Shown: positions 36,061-43,615 of the stretch, in pieces
Layout: every line of letters begins with the position of its first letter
How positions within the stretch are numbered: position 1 is the stretch's first letter
Source of the DNA: an uncultured Halieaceae bacterium
GTDB lineage: Bacteria; Pseudomonadota; Gammaproteobacteria; Pseudomonadales; Halieaceae
Length of the DNA stretch: 64,000 nt
NCBI GenBank assembly: GCA_938074045.1
Contig: CALJGI010000004.1
Coordinates: forward strand, 434,001-498,000
Direction of reading: 5' to 3'
The notes under the pieces: model-generated
Told to the model about the DNA's origin: nothing
What the model saw: only the letters and a program-made list of their open reading frames with translations
Databases searched by the model: none
Translations under genes and position numbers: made by a program

Positions 36061-37842
36061 ATGCGATACGTTTATACAGCTTTGTTGGGGTTGCTACTGA
36101 TGTTTGGTGATGAGACCGAAGTGGCTGTCGCGGCGGAAAAAGTAGGTCGCGGTGACAGGCTGTCCGGAATGGAACACGCTTCCCGGAGCCCAGTGCTGGC
36201 CGTAAATGGCGTGGCCGCGACGGCGCAGCCGCTGGCCACCCAGGTTGCGGTAGACGTGTTGAAAAAAGGTGGGTCGGCAGTGGATGCTGCGATCGCGGCG
36301 AATGCGGCACTGGGCTTGATGGAGCCCGTGGCCAATGGCATTGGAGGTGATATTTTCGCGCTGGTATGGGACCCCAAAACCAAAAAACTTTACGGTCTGA
36401 ATGGCAGCGGTCGCAGCCCTGCAGGGCGCAGCTATGATCAATTGCTGCAGAAACTGGATGGTCGAAAACATATCCCCACCCTTGGAAGCCTGCCGGTAAC
36501 GGTTCCCGGTACGGTTGATGGTTGGTTCGAGCTACACGAGAAATTCGGTCGATTGAACATGACAGAGGTGCTGGCACCAGCGGTGGAATATGCCCGGACA
36601 GGATTCCCGGTCAGTCAGGGCATTGCAGCGGGCTGGGCACGTAACATGGCTTATTTCGCCAGGGACAAGGGCGACCTGGAAGAATTCGATAATGCCAAAG
36701 CCACCTACCTGGTGGATGGCAAAACGCCGGTGGAGGGAGAGATTTTCCGTAACCCGGATCTGGCCAATACGTTGGAGAAGATTGGCCGTGGCGGGCGCGA
36801 TGTCTTCTACAAGGGAGAAATTGCTCATGTCGTCGACCGCTACATGAAACGAATTGGTGGCGATCTGCGCAAGGAGGACCTGGCCGCACACCGCAGCCAG
36901 TGGGTCGAGCCTATGTGCACCAATTACCGTGGCTACGATATGTGCCAGTTGCCACCCAATACCCAGGGTTTGGCGGTGTTACAGATGCTGAATATTCTGG
37001 AGGGATATGATCTGGCGGCCATGGGACCCGGCAGCGCGGACGCCCTGCATGTGCAGATTGAGGCAAAGCGGCTGGCCTTCGAAGACCGCGCCCGCTATTA
37101 CAGCGACCCGGATCACGCCAGCATTCCTTTCTCGGCTCTTAACTCCAAGGCCTATGCGGCAGAACGGCGCAAGCTTATTGATATGAGCCGCGTGATGCCC
37201 GAGGCGGTTGCCGGTGATCCCGTGCTTGAGCACAACGACACCACCTATCTCACGGTGGCGGATGGCGATGGCATGATGGTGTCTCTGATACAGAGTAACT
37301 ATGCCGGTATGGGGGCTGGGCTGGTGGCAGATGGATTGGGTTTTATGTTCCAGGATCGAGGTGAACTGTTCTCATTGGATAAAGACCATCCCAATGTCTA
37401 TGCCCCAGGCAAACTGCCTTTTCACACCATTATTCCCGGATTCATCCTCAAGGGTGGGACGCCCTGGTTCAGCTTTGGTGTCATGGGTGGAGCCATGCAG
37501 CCCCAGGGACATGTGCTGGTAGCCACCAACTTAATTGACTTCGGGATGAATGTGCAGGAGGCGGGCGACGCTGCCCGTTACCGGCATGAGGGGTCCAGCC
37601 AGCCTACAGATGATGCCGGCCAGGTTGGTGGTCTTGGTAAGGTTCGGGTTGAGAGTGGTATCTCCCAGGAGGTGTTTGATGAGCTGAAGCGACGGGGTCA
37701 CAACGTTGAATGGGGGACTAATCCCAAGACCGGCAGGAAGGTTCATTTCGGCAGCTACCAGGGGATTATGAGGGACCCTGCAACGGGTGTTTACAGCGCC
37801 GGTTCAGAATCGAGAATAGATGGTGCCGCTATCGGTTACTGA
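36061..37842 (+). CDS. Gamma-glutamyltransferase family protein, exported
   Basis: N-terminal-nucleophile hydrolase of 593 residues with a signal peptide (ALLGLLLMFGDETEVAVA). GVAATAQPLATQVAVDVLKKGG and GSAVDAAIAANAALGLMEP open the large subunit; the predicted self-cleavage and nucleophile Thr lie in EHNDTTYLTVADG (about residues 395-407). The small subunit has PGKLPFHTIIPGFI in place of the usual RPLSSM block and MGGAMQPQGH in place of GGSxI, so its substrate may differ from glutathione (it resembles the YwrD-like branch). ATG 36061 with GGGAG. Not a close copy of the gene at 13777-15531. Confidence 0.9.
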   Translation: MRYVYTALLGLLLMFGDETEVAVAAEKVGRGDRLSGMEHASRSPVLAVNGVAATAQPLATQVAVDVLKKGGSAVDAAIAANAALGLMEPVANGIGGDIFALVWDPKTKKLYGLNGSGRSPAGRSYDQLLQKLDGRKHIPTLGSLPVTVPGTVDGWFELHEKFGRLNMTEVLAPAVEYARTGFPVSQGIAAGWARNMAYFARDKGDLEEFDNAKATYLVDGKTPVEGEIFRNPDLANTLEKIGRGGRDVFYKGEIAHVVDRYMKRIGGDLRKEDLAAHRSQWVEPMCTNYRGYDMCQLPPNTQGLAVLQMLNILEGYDLAAMGPGSADALHVQIEAKRLAFEDRARYYSDPDHASIPFSALNSKAYAAERRKLIDMSRVMPEAVAGDPVLEHNDTTYLTVADGDGMMVSLIQSNYAGMGAGLVADGLGFMFQDRGELFSLDKDHPNVYAPGKLPFHTIIPGFILKGGTPWFSFGVMGGAMQPQGHVLVATNLIDFGMNVQEAGDAARYRHEGSSQPTDDAGQVGGLGKVRVESGISQEVFDELKRRGHNVEWGTNPKTGRKVHFGSYQGIMRDPATGVYSAGSESRIDGAAIGY

Positions 37843-37850
37843 TCGGGTGC

Positions 37851-38468
37851 TCAGTCCAGTATGACCAGGTGATCCGGTAGCTCGTTGCGGTCGTGGGTGG
37901 CCGGAGCATGGGTGATCATGATGTCGCCACAGGCGCGGATGCACTCGATAAAGCCCGCCGCCGTGTCACCACGTTTAACGGCGCTGATCAAATTGTCGAC
38001 AATGGTCTGCCATTCGTCCTGGCTGACGTGTTGATCGATGCCGCGATCAGCAATGATTTCCACATAGTGTTCTGCTTCAGATACAAAGATCAGCACACCG
38101 GTTTCGCCTTCGGTGTGATGCAGGTTGTTGTCCAGAAACTGCCGTCTCGCCAGATTCCCCGCCCGCCACTGGCGCACGCTGGCTGGAATCAAACGCAGTA
38201 GCAATGGTGGCCAGCGAAACACAATGGCAGCGATCACGAACACAGCAAATTGAGCGAGGATAATATCCGAGAGCTCAAGCCACAGGCTGCTTAAAGACAG
38301 CGTGACAGGTGTCAGCAGGGCCAGCAGGGCAGCCCACAGCGTTGGAATATAGTGGTAGTCGTCACTTTGCGCGGCGAGTACAGTCACCAGTTCGGCGTCA
38401 GTCCTTTTCTCAACCTCGGCAATAGCCGCGCTGATTGCCGCGTAGTCCTGCTCGTTAATCAAAGCCAT
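37851..38468 (-). CDS. TPM domain membrane protein (second of pair)
   Basis: Protein of 205 residues. Helix-rich N-terminus ALINEQDYAAISAAIAEVEKRTDAELVTVLA, two membrane helices (about 47-100), then a TPM-type segment TGVLIFVSEAEHYVEIIADRGIDQHVSQDEW. Short TPM proteins of this type accompany a longer YgcG-like TPM and LemA. ATG 38468 overlaps the previous stop as TAATG and has AGGGGG upstream. Its end leaves 8 bases to the convergent gamma-glutamyltransferase-like gene. Confidence 0.82.
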   Translation of the reverse strand: MALINEQDYAAISAAIAEVEKRTDAELVTVLAAQSDDYHYIPTLWAALLALLTPVTLSLSSLWLELSDIILAQFAVFVIAAIVFRWPPLLLRLIPASVRQWRAGNLARRQFLDNNLHHTEGETGVLIFVSEAEHYVEIIADRGIDQHVSQDEWQTIVDNLISAVKRGDTAAGFIECIRACGDIMITHAPATHDRNELPDHLVILD

Positions 38469-39211
38469 TACCATCCCCCTGAGGCGCCACCGCCCCCGAA
38501 GCTGCCGCCACCGCCACTGAAGCCGCCGCCGAAACCGCCGCCGCTTCTGCTACTTCCCATGCCGAGGGGCAGAAAAAACAATCCGCGGCGACGGCGGCGT
38601 CCACCGCCCATGCCACCAAAAAACTGGATTAACATGATAACTATAAAGAGAGCAAAGCCACCTAGATCGCTGCGAGAAGTGCTACTGCTACGACCACCGC
38701 TGCGCATTTTGTACTCCCCACCCAGGGCCTGAACAATAGACTGTGTACCCGCCAGCATGCCCTCTTCGAACTGGCCCTTGCGGAACTGTGGCAGCATGAC
38801 AGCGTTGACAATATTGGAGCTGATGGCGTCGGTCAGCTGGCCTTCCAGACCATAGCCCACCTCGACACGGACTTTGCGCTCACTTTTAGCCAATAACAGA
38901 AGCACGCCATTATTCTTGTCTTTTTGCCCAATCTGCCAGTGGCGCCCCAACTGGTAGCCATAGTCGGCGATGTCGTAGCCCTGAAGATCTTTTACCGTTG
39001 CCACGACAATCTGGTTGCCGGTGGCCTGTTCGTGCCCCTGAGCGAGGGCGTCGATTTTAGCTTCTGTCGTTTTCGACAGCATGCCTGCGGTATCCACAAC
39101 ACGGCCGGACAACTTCGGAAAGCTGGGTGCAGCGGTGGTGGTCGTGGATACGATTGGCAATATCAGGCCGATCAACAACGCAGCGATGGGCCTGGATAGG
39201 TACGTAATCAA
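38468..39211 (-). CDS. YgcG-like TPM domain protein with Gly-rich tail
   Basis: Protein of 247 residues: signal peptide (LIGLILPIVSTTTTAAP), a TPM domain (LSGRVVDTAGMLSKTTEAKIDALAQ, KVRVEVGYGLEGQLTDAISSNI), a membrane helix at about 180-200 (FALFIVIMLIQFFGGMG), a basic patch (GGGRRRRRG) and a tail almost wholly Gly/Ser/Phe, where the DNA is a run of GCC-type triplets. TPM proteins bind calcium or act with LemA in envelope upkeep. Start at ATG 39211; 20 bases after the lemA stop. Confidence 0.88.
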   Translation of the reverse strand: MITYLSRPIAALLIGLILPIVSTTTTAAPSFPKLSGRVVDTAGMLSKTTEAKIDALAQGHEQATGNQIVVATVKDLQGYDIADYGYQLGRHWQIGQKDKNNGVLLLLAKSERKVRVEVGYGLEGQLTDAISSNIVNAVMLPQFRKGQFEEGMLAGTQSIVQALGGEYKMRSGGRSSSTSRSDLGGFALFIVIMLIQFFGGMGGGRRRRRGLFFLPLGMGSSRSGGGFGGGFSGGGGSFGGGGASGGW

Positions 39212-39231
39212 GAGAAGTTGTCCGCTGTTCC

Positions 39232-39828
39232 CTAGAATTCCACGCTGGGTGCCTGCTCGGCTCCGGCAGTGGTTGCAGAATACGAGTCACGAACCTGCAT
39301 ATCACTGTACATAATCATGTGCCAGATGCGTCCGGGGAAGGTCCGAATTTCGGTGTTGTAGCGTCCCACCGCACCAATGTAGTCCTTACGCGCCACGCTG
39401 ATGCGGTTTTCCGTTCCCTCCAGCTGCGATTGCAGGGTGAGAAAGTTCTGATTCGCTTTGAGATCCGGATAGCGCTCGGCGACCACCATAAGGCGACGCA
39501 GGGCTGACGACAGTTCGCCTTGTGCCTGGTCAAATTGAGCCATGGCCTGCGGGTTGTCCAACAGGTTGTTGCCCAGCTGTATGGTTCCGACTTTGGCCCG
39601 GGCCTCGGTAACTGCAGTGAGAGTTGTACTTTCGTGGGCGGCGTATCCTTTTACCGTGGACACCAGATTGGGAATAAGGTCGGCGCGTCGCTGGTATTGA
39701 TTTTCAACCTGGGCCCAGTTCGACTTGACCTGCTCGTCCAGTGTTGGAATTGTATTGATGCCACACCCGGCAAGGGTGGTAATAAGCGCTGTGCAGAATA
39801 GAGCGCGCAAGCTGGAATACTTGGTCAT
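39232..39828 (-). CDS. lemA: LemA family lipoprotein
   Basis: Lipoprotein of 198 residues with lipobox LAGC (about 21-24) and the LemA core: LDEQVKSNWAQVENQYQRRADLIPNLVSTVKGYA, then a long helical hairpin and PGRIWHMIMYSD. ATG 39828 with AGGAGGACCACC. First gene of a three-gene LemA-TPM-TPM operon read leftward. The family is envelope-associated; function unclear. Confidence 0.93.
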   Translation of the reverse strand: MTKYSSLRALFCTALITTLAGCGINTIPTLDEQVKSNWAQVENQYQRRADLIPNLVSTVKGYAAHESTTLTAVTEARAKVGTIQLGNNLLDNPQAMAQFDQAQGELSSALRRLMVVAERYPDLKANQNFLTLQSQLEGTENRISVARKDYIGAVGRYNTEIRTFPGRIWHMIMYSDMQVRDSYSATTAGAEQAPSVEF

Positions 39829-39885
39829 GGTGGTCCTCCTTGAAGGCCTATAGTATGACATATTTGAACGCACCAGTTGGATGAG

Positions 39886-40362
39886 ATGACCGAACAGATT
39901 CACAGTAGCACCATGCGACCTGAAGATCTTCGCGATAGTCTGAAGGGTTTGTTGTCCGGCGAATACAACTGGCTGGCAAATTGTGCCAACTTTTGTGCAC
40001 TGCTATACCAGGAATTGCCTGGACTGAATTGGGCCGGATTCTATTATCCGGACGAGGATGGTCTCGTGCTCGGGCCCTTTCAGGGCAAACCGGCCTGCGT
40101 GCGCATCGGCGCCGGCCGCGGCGTCTGCGGTGCGGCGGCGAAGAATTTACAGACCCAGCGGGTTGCCGATGTACACGCATTTCCCGGACATATCGCCTGC
40201 GATATTGCATCGCGCTCGGAACTGGTTGTGCCACTGCTGGTCGGCGGGGAGTTCAGGGGTGTGCTTGATCTCGACAGCCCAGAGCTTAATCGCTTTACCG
40301 CGGAAGACCAGGCCGTTATCGAACATTTGTGCCGGGAATTTTGCGAGCATCACGCGGTCTAA
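39886..40362 (+). CDS. msrC: GAF-domain free methionine-(R)-sulfoxide reductase
   Basis: Single GAF-domain enzyme of 158 residues that reduces free Met-R-sulfoxide. NWAGFYYPDEDGLVLGPFQGKPACVRI has the first conserved Cys, GAGRGVCG the second and FPGHIACD the third, the three cysteines of fRMsr; SELVVPLLVGGEFRGVLDLDSP completes the site. Start at ATG 39886; a TTG at 39877 in the same frame is less likely. Divergent from lemA with a 57-base gap. Confidence 0.92.
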   Translation: MTEQIHSSTMRPEDLRDSLKGLLSGEYNWLANCANFCALLYQELPGLNWAGFYYPDEDGLVLGPFQGKPACVRIGAGRGVCGAAAKNLQTQRVADVHAFPGHIACDIASRSELVVPLLVGGEFRGVLDLDSPELNRFTAEDQAVIEHLCREFCEHHAV

Positions 40363-40400
40363 TTTTTGGCTATACTTCGCTCAGGGGGTCTCTGTTTGTC

Positions 40401-41564
40401 ATGAAGCTGCATCGCTGCCTCATTCCCCGCACAACTATTGTGTGTACGGTGGTGCTGCTTGTTGCCTGCGCAACTCAGGTAGAGAACAATGACTGGCAAC
40501 AATTGCCCGCGCTAAAGGTAGACAGTGGCGAGATTAGCGCCGTGAATGCCGCGGCTGAGCTTCCCCTCGAGGATCTGCTGGAACTGGACGAGGAAATGGA
40601 GGCCTTCCTCGACCGCTATGTCCGCAAATCCAGAGGGCAGCGCACCCGCCTGCTTCTCTTGCACCAGGCACTGCGATCCCTTGGCATTGTGGGTGTTGAA
40701 TACGATCCTGCCGCCAATGGTACAGCCCGCGAAGCGTTTCACGAGCGGCGCGCCAATTGCCTTTCCTATGCCAATCTTTTTGTCGCCCTGGCCCGCGCTG
40801 TGGGACTTCGCGCGGGTTATCAAGTCGTTGAAACCAAACCTGAATGGGATAAACGGGGAACAAGGTTGGCGGTTGCCATCCATGTGAATGCGGTCGTGGA
40901 CCTGAAAAACCAGGAGCGATTTGAGGTGGATATTGACCCCTTGTCACGAGCGCGCATCATGGGTACGCGGCGAATAAGTGATCGAGAGGCTGAAGCGCTG
41001 CACTATAACAATATCGGGATGGAGTTGTTTTTAGAGGGGGATACTCCCGATGCATACCGCCATCTGGCCCGAGCGTTGCAGATCGAGCCCAGGCTGCATA
41101 TGTTATGGGCCAATATCGGTGCCATATACCGGTCTGCCGGGCAGCATGTAGCGGCTGAGCATAGTTATCAGACCGCATTAGCATACGACTCGCGCTCGCG
41201 TACGGCCATGAACAACCTGGCTGTGCTATATCAAACACAAGGTTACGAAAGACGAGCGCAGGATATGCTCGATCAGATAAAGCGCCACCGCGAGAGCAAC
41301 CCCTATTATCATTTTCAGCTGGCTGAGGCTGCTGAGTTTGATGGTGACTACGAACTTGCGATAGACCACCTGAAGGAAGCCATCGACAGAAAGGATTCAG
41401 ACGCCGAATTCTATTATCTGCTGGGTCGCGCGTTGCATAAGGCTGAGCGGATCGAGGAAAGCATTGAAAGCCTCGAACTTGGCATGAAGAAGGCGGGTCT
41501 GTTCACCCAGCGGGAGCGTATCCGCCATTATCTTCAGGAGGTAATGGGCGAAGCGGCGATGTAG
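40401..41564 (+). CDS. Transglutaminase-like/TPR lipoprotein
   Basis: Protein of 387 residues with a lipobox (LLVACA, about 17-22). Residues ~80-170 are a transglutaminase-like thiol domain: FHERRANCLSYANLFVALARAVG holds the Cys, AIHVNAVVD the His, and an Asp follows. From about residue 220 on there are five or so TPR-like repeats (YNNIGMELFLEGDTPDAYRHL, WANIGAIYRSAGQH, AMNNLAVLYQTQGY, FYYLLGRALHKAERIEESI). It is probably a periplasmic protein-interaction scaffold. ATG 40401; AGGGGG lies somewhat far upstream. Tail-to-tail overlap of 31 bases with the PPOX gene. Confidence 0.85.
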   Translation: MKLHRCLIPRTTIVCTVVLLVACATQVENNDWQQLPALKVDSGEISAVNAAAELPLEDLLELDEEMEAFLDRYVRKSRGQRTRLLLLHQALRSLGIVGVEYDPAANGTAREAFHERRANCLSYANLFVALARAVGLRAGYQVVETKPEWDKRGTRLAVAIHVNAVVDLKNQERFEVDIDPLSRARIMGTRRISDREAEALHYNNIGMELFLEGDTPDAYRHLARALQIEPRLHMLWANIGAIYRSAGQHVAAEHSYQTALAYDSRSRTAMNNLAVLYQTQGYERRAQDMLDQIKRHRESNPYYHFQLAEAAEFDGDYELAIDHLKEAIDRKDSDAEFYYLLGRALHKAERIEESIESLELGMKKAGLFTQRERIRHYLQEVMGEAAM

Positions 41565-41914
41565 GCGCGACGATTGAATTTGCCGGTTAGTTTTGAACCT
41601 ATATCTGCGATTCGCATCTGGATTCCATACTTGCGCCGCAGGGCTGAAAGCGCCAGGTGCGCTTCTTCAGGTGGCAGGATTCGCGCTTCGCTGTCCACCC
41701 AGTCGCCCCGCAGCGCACCGGTAACCGTGCAGGCGGCCATGCGGGAGCGACCTGAGTTTCGCAGGCGTTTGATCTTCCCGGCTTCCCCAGCGGAAAAAAT
41801 ATAGTAAACACCGTTTTCTTCGGCGAACCAGACCGGAGTTGCTACCGCTTCCCCAGACTTGCGAAATGTGGCAAAGCTCAGGTAGTCGGCTTTATCGAGT
41901 GCTTGCAGGCCCAT
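41534..41914 (-). CDS. PPOX-class FMN/F420-binding split-barrel protein
   Basis: Protein of 126 residues with the split-barrel fold of pyridoxamine-phosphate-oxidase-like flavoproteins: YLSFATFRKSGEAVATPVWFA, VYYIFSAGEAGKIKRLRNSGR. It ends KFNRRAYIAAS. The closest group is the PPOX class F420-dependent oxidoreductases (TIGR03666-like), though many such proteins use FMN. ATG 41914 with TGGGAG six bases before; ATG 41920 is an alternative. Substrate unknown. Confidence 0.8.
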   Translation of the reverse strand: MGLQALDKADYLSFATFRKSGEAVATPVWFAEENGVYYIFSAGEAGKIKRLRNSGRSRMAACTVTGALRGDWVDSEARILPPEEAHLALSALRRKYGIQMRIADIGSKLTGKFNRRAYIAASPITS

Positions 41915-42032
41915 ATTCATCTCCCAGATGCACAACATTTGTTTAGGTGACGATAGTATAACCGCTGTGTGCTTTGCCAAGCCTGTATGAATCTGAAAGA
42001 ATGCCGGAAGGGAAAAATGGCAGGTGAAACCT

Positions 42033-42989
42033 ATGGCAGATCGAGAATTTGGCTTTTCTTCAACCACAGATGATGTCATTGCAGGGTTGGACCAAAGCGG
42101 ACGGCGAGTAATTGTAACAGGCGCTTCAGCAGGGCTTGGGGTGGAAACCGCCCGGGTGCTGGCTGCCCAGGGTGCGCTGGTTACCATGGCGGTCCGGAAT
42201 CTGAAGAAAGGTCAGGCTGCTGCCGACCAGATCCTCGAGGATAACCCAGTGGCCAGACTGGAGTTGCTGCAGCTGGATTTGTCGGATCAGGCCAGCGTGC
42301 GTCGGGCCGCAGCTGAATATCTGGAGAACCACGATACGCTCGATTTACTGATTAACAACGCTGGCGTGATGGCATGTCCGCTAGCGCGCAACGCAGATGG
42401 ATGCGAACATCAGTTCGGCACCAACCATATCGGTCATTTTTTGTTCACGTGCCTGTTGGTTCCGGCACTGGCGTCATCAAGCGCTGCCCGGGTGGTCAAC
42501 CTCAGCAGTGCTGGACACCGTTTGGCGGGCGTGGATTTTGCCGATCCACATTTTCAGCGTCGCGAGTATGACAAGTGGGTGGCTTATGGCCAGGCCAAGT
42601 CAGCCAACATACTTTTCACCGTAGCGCTGCAACAGCGTTTGCGAGAGCGAGGGATAGATGTGTTCGCCGTGCATCCCGGTGTTATTCAAACTGAATTGAG
42701 CCGGCATCTGGAGCATGCAGACTTTATAGAATTGGGTAAGCGGGCGGAGGAAAGTGGCGCGCCGATGGTTTTTAAAACCATTCCTCAGGGTGCCGCGACT
42801 TCGGTGTGGGCCGCAACCGCTCCTGAGCTGAAAAACCGTGGTGGCATCTATCTGGAAGACTGTCAGGTGGCTGTATTGCAGGAAGGTGATTCGACCGGTG
42901 GCTACCATCGCCACGCTGTGGATGAGGCTATTGCGGAACAATTGTGGTCACTATCGGAAAACATCGTGGGTCAAAGCTTTACGCTATGA
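42033..42989 (+). CDS. Short-chain dehydrogenase/reductase (paralogue of the Tat-type SDR)
   Basis: NAD(P)-dependent SDR of 318 residues: VTGASAGLG (about residues 27-35), NNAGVMA (about 109-115), LSSAGHRL and YGQAKSAN for the catalytic Ser, Tyr and Lys (about 160-195). No leader is present, unlike its relative at 3367-4380, with which it shares AGLDxSGR, ETxRVLAxxGA and the C-terminal YxxDC/L-E-D-C region. It resembles retinol-dehydrogenase-like SDRs. ATG 42033 with AGGTGA upstream. Ten bases before the SYLF gene. Confidence 0.88.
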   Translation: MADREFGFSSTTDDVIAGLDQSGRRVIVTGASAGLGVETARVLAAQGALVTMAVRNLKKGQAAADQILEDNPVARLELLQLDLSDQASVRRAAAEYLENHDTLDLLINNAGVMACPLARNADGCEHQFGTNHIGHFLFTCLLVPALASSSAARVVNLSSAGHRLAGVDFADPHFQRREYDKWVAYGQAKSANILFTVALQQRLRERGIDVFAVHPGVIQTELSRHLEHADFIELGKRAEESGAPMVFKTIPQGAATSVWAATAPELKNRGGIYLEDCQVAVLQEGDSTGGYHRHAVDEAIAEQLWSLSENIVGQSFTL

Positions 42990-42999
42990 GGAGTCAAAA

Positions 43000-43560
43000 A
43001 TGACAATGCAATATGGTGCGAGGCAAGCCAAGACCTGGTTGATATTTGGATTGTTTGCGATGGTGCTAGCGACGCCAGCGATCGCTGCTTCGAAGGCAGA
43101 AATCGATGCCCGGGTGGAAGCGGCGTTGGAAGAATTCCACCAAAAATCCCGCGCCGGATCGAACCTCATGAAACGGGCAGCCGGTGCGCTAATATTTCCA
43201 CGGGTTATCAAGGGCGGTATCGGTATTGGTGGCGAGTACGGAGAGGGCGCGCTCCAGGTCGGCGGTAAAACTGTTGCCTATTACTCAACGGCTGCTGCCA
43301 GTATCGGTTTCCAGTTGGGGGGTCAGGTTAAGACTCAGATAATCCTCTTTATGGATGCGGCATCGCTGCAGGCCTTCCGTCAAAGTGATGGCTGGGAAGC
43401 CGGGGTGGATGGCAGTGTCGCCATTGCCGAGTTCGGTGCCGGAGGCGAGTTGGATACCAAAACCATCAAGTCACCCATTATCGGGTTTGTATTCTCTAAC
43501 AAGGGCCTCATGTACAACCTGACGCTGGAAGGGTCAAAAATGTCCCGGTTGGAACGCTAG
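43000..43560 (+). CDS. SYLF-domain (YSC84/DUF500) lipid-binding protein
   Basis: Exported protein of 186 residues: signal peptide LIFGLFAMVLATPAIAASK and a SYLF domain (SNLMKRAAGALIFPRVIKGG, GIGGEYGEGAL, AASIGFQLGGQVKTQIILFM, GSVAIAEFGAGGELDT, PIIGFVFSNKGLMYNLTLEG). SYLF proteins bind phosphoinositides or other lipids in eukaryotes; bacterial roles are open. ATG 43000 has GAGGAGTCAAAA. The SDR gene is directly upstream and probably co-transcribed. Confidence 0.9.
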   Translation: MTMQYGARQAKTWLIFGLFAMVLATPAIAASKAEIDARVEAALEEFHQKSRAGSNLMKRAAGALIFPRVIKGGIGIGGEYGEGALQVGGKTVAYYSTAAASIGFQLGGQVKTQIILFMDAASLQAFRQSDGWEAGVDGSVAIAEFGAGGELDTKTIKSPIIGFVFSNKGLMYNLTLEGSKMSRLER

Positions 43561-43615
43561 CGGCCGTGCAGGAAGCCGCGCCTGATCTTGCACCACTGAT
43601 TTTTATGTCGTCCTG

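Noticed and set aside
38352-38732. Plus-strand Pro-rich frame
   Set aside because: Pure shadow of the Gly-rich tail of the TPM protein on the other strand.
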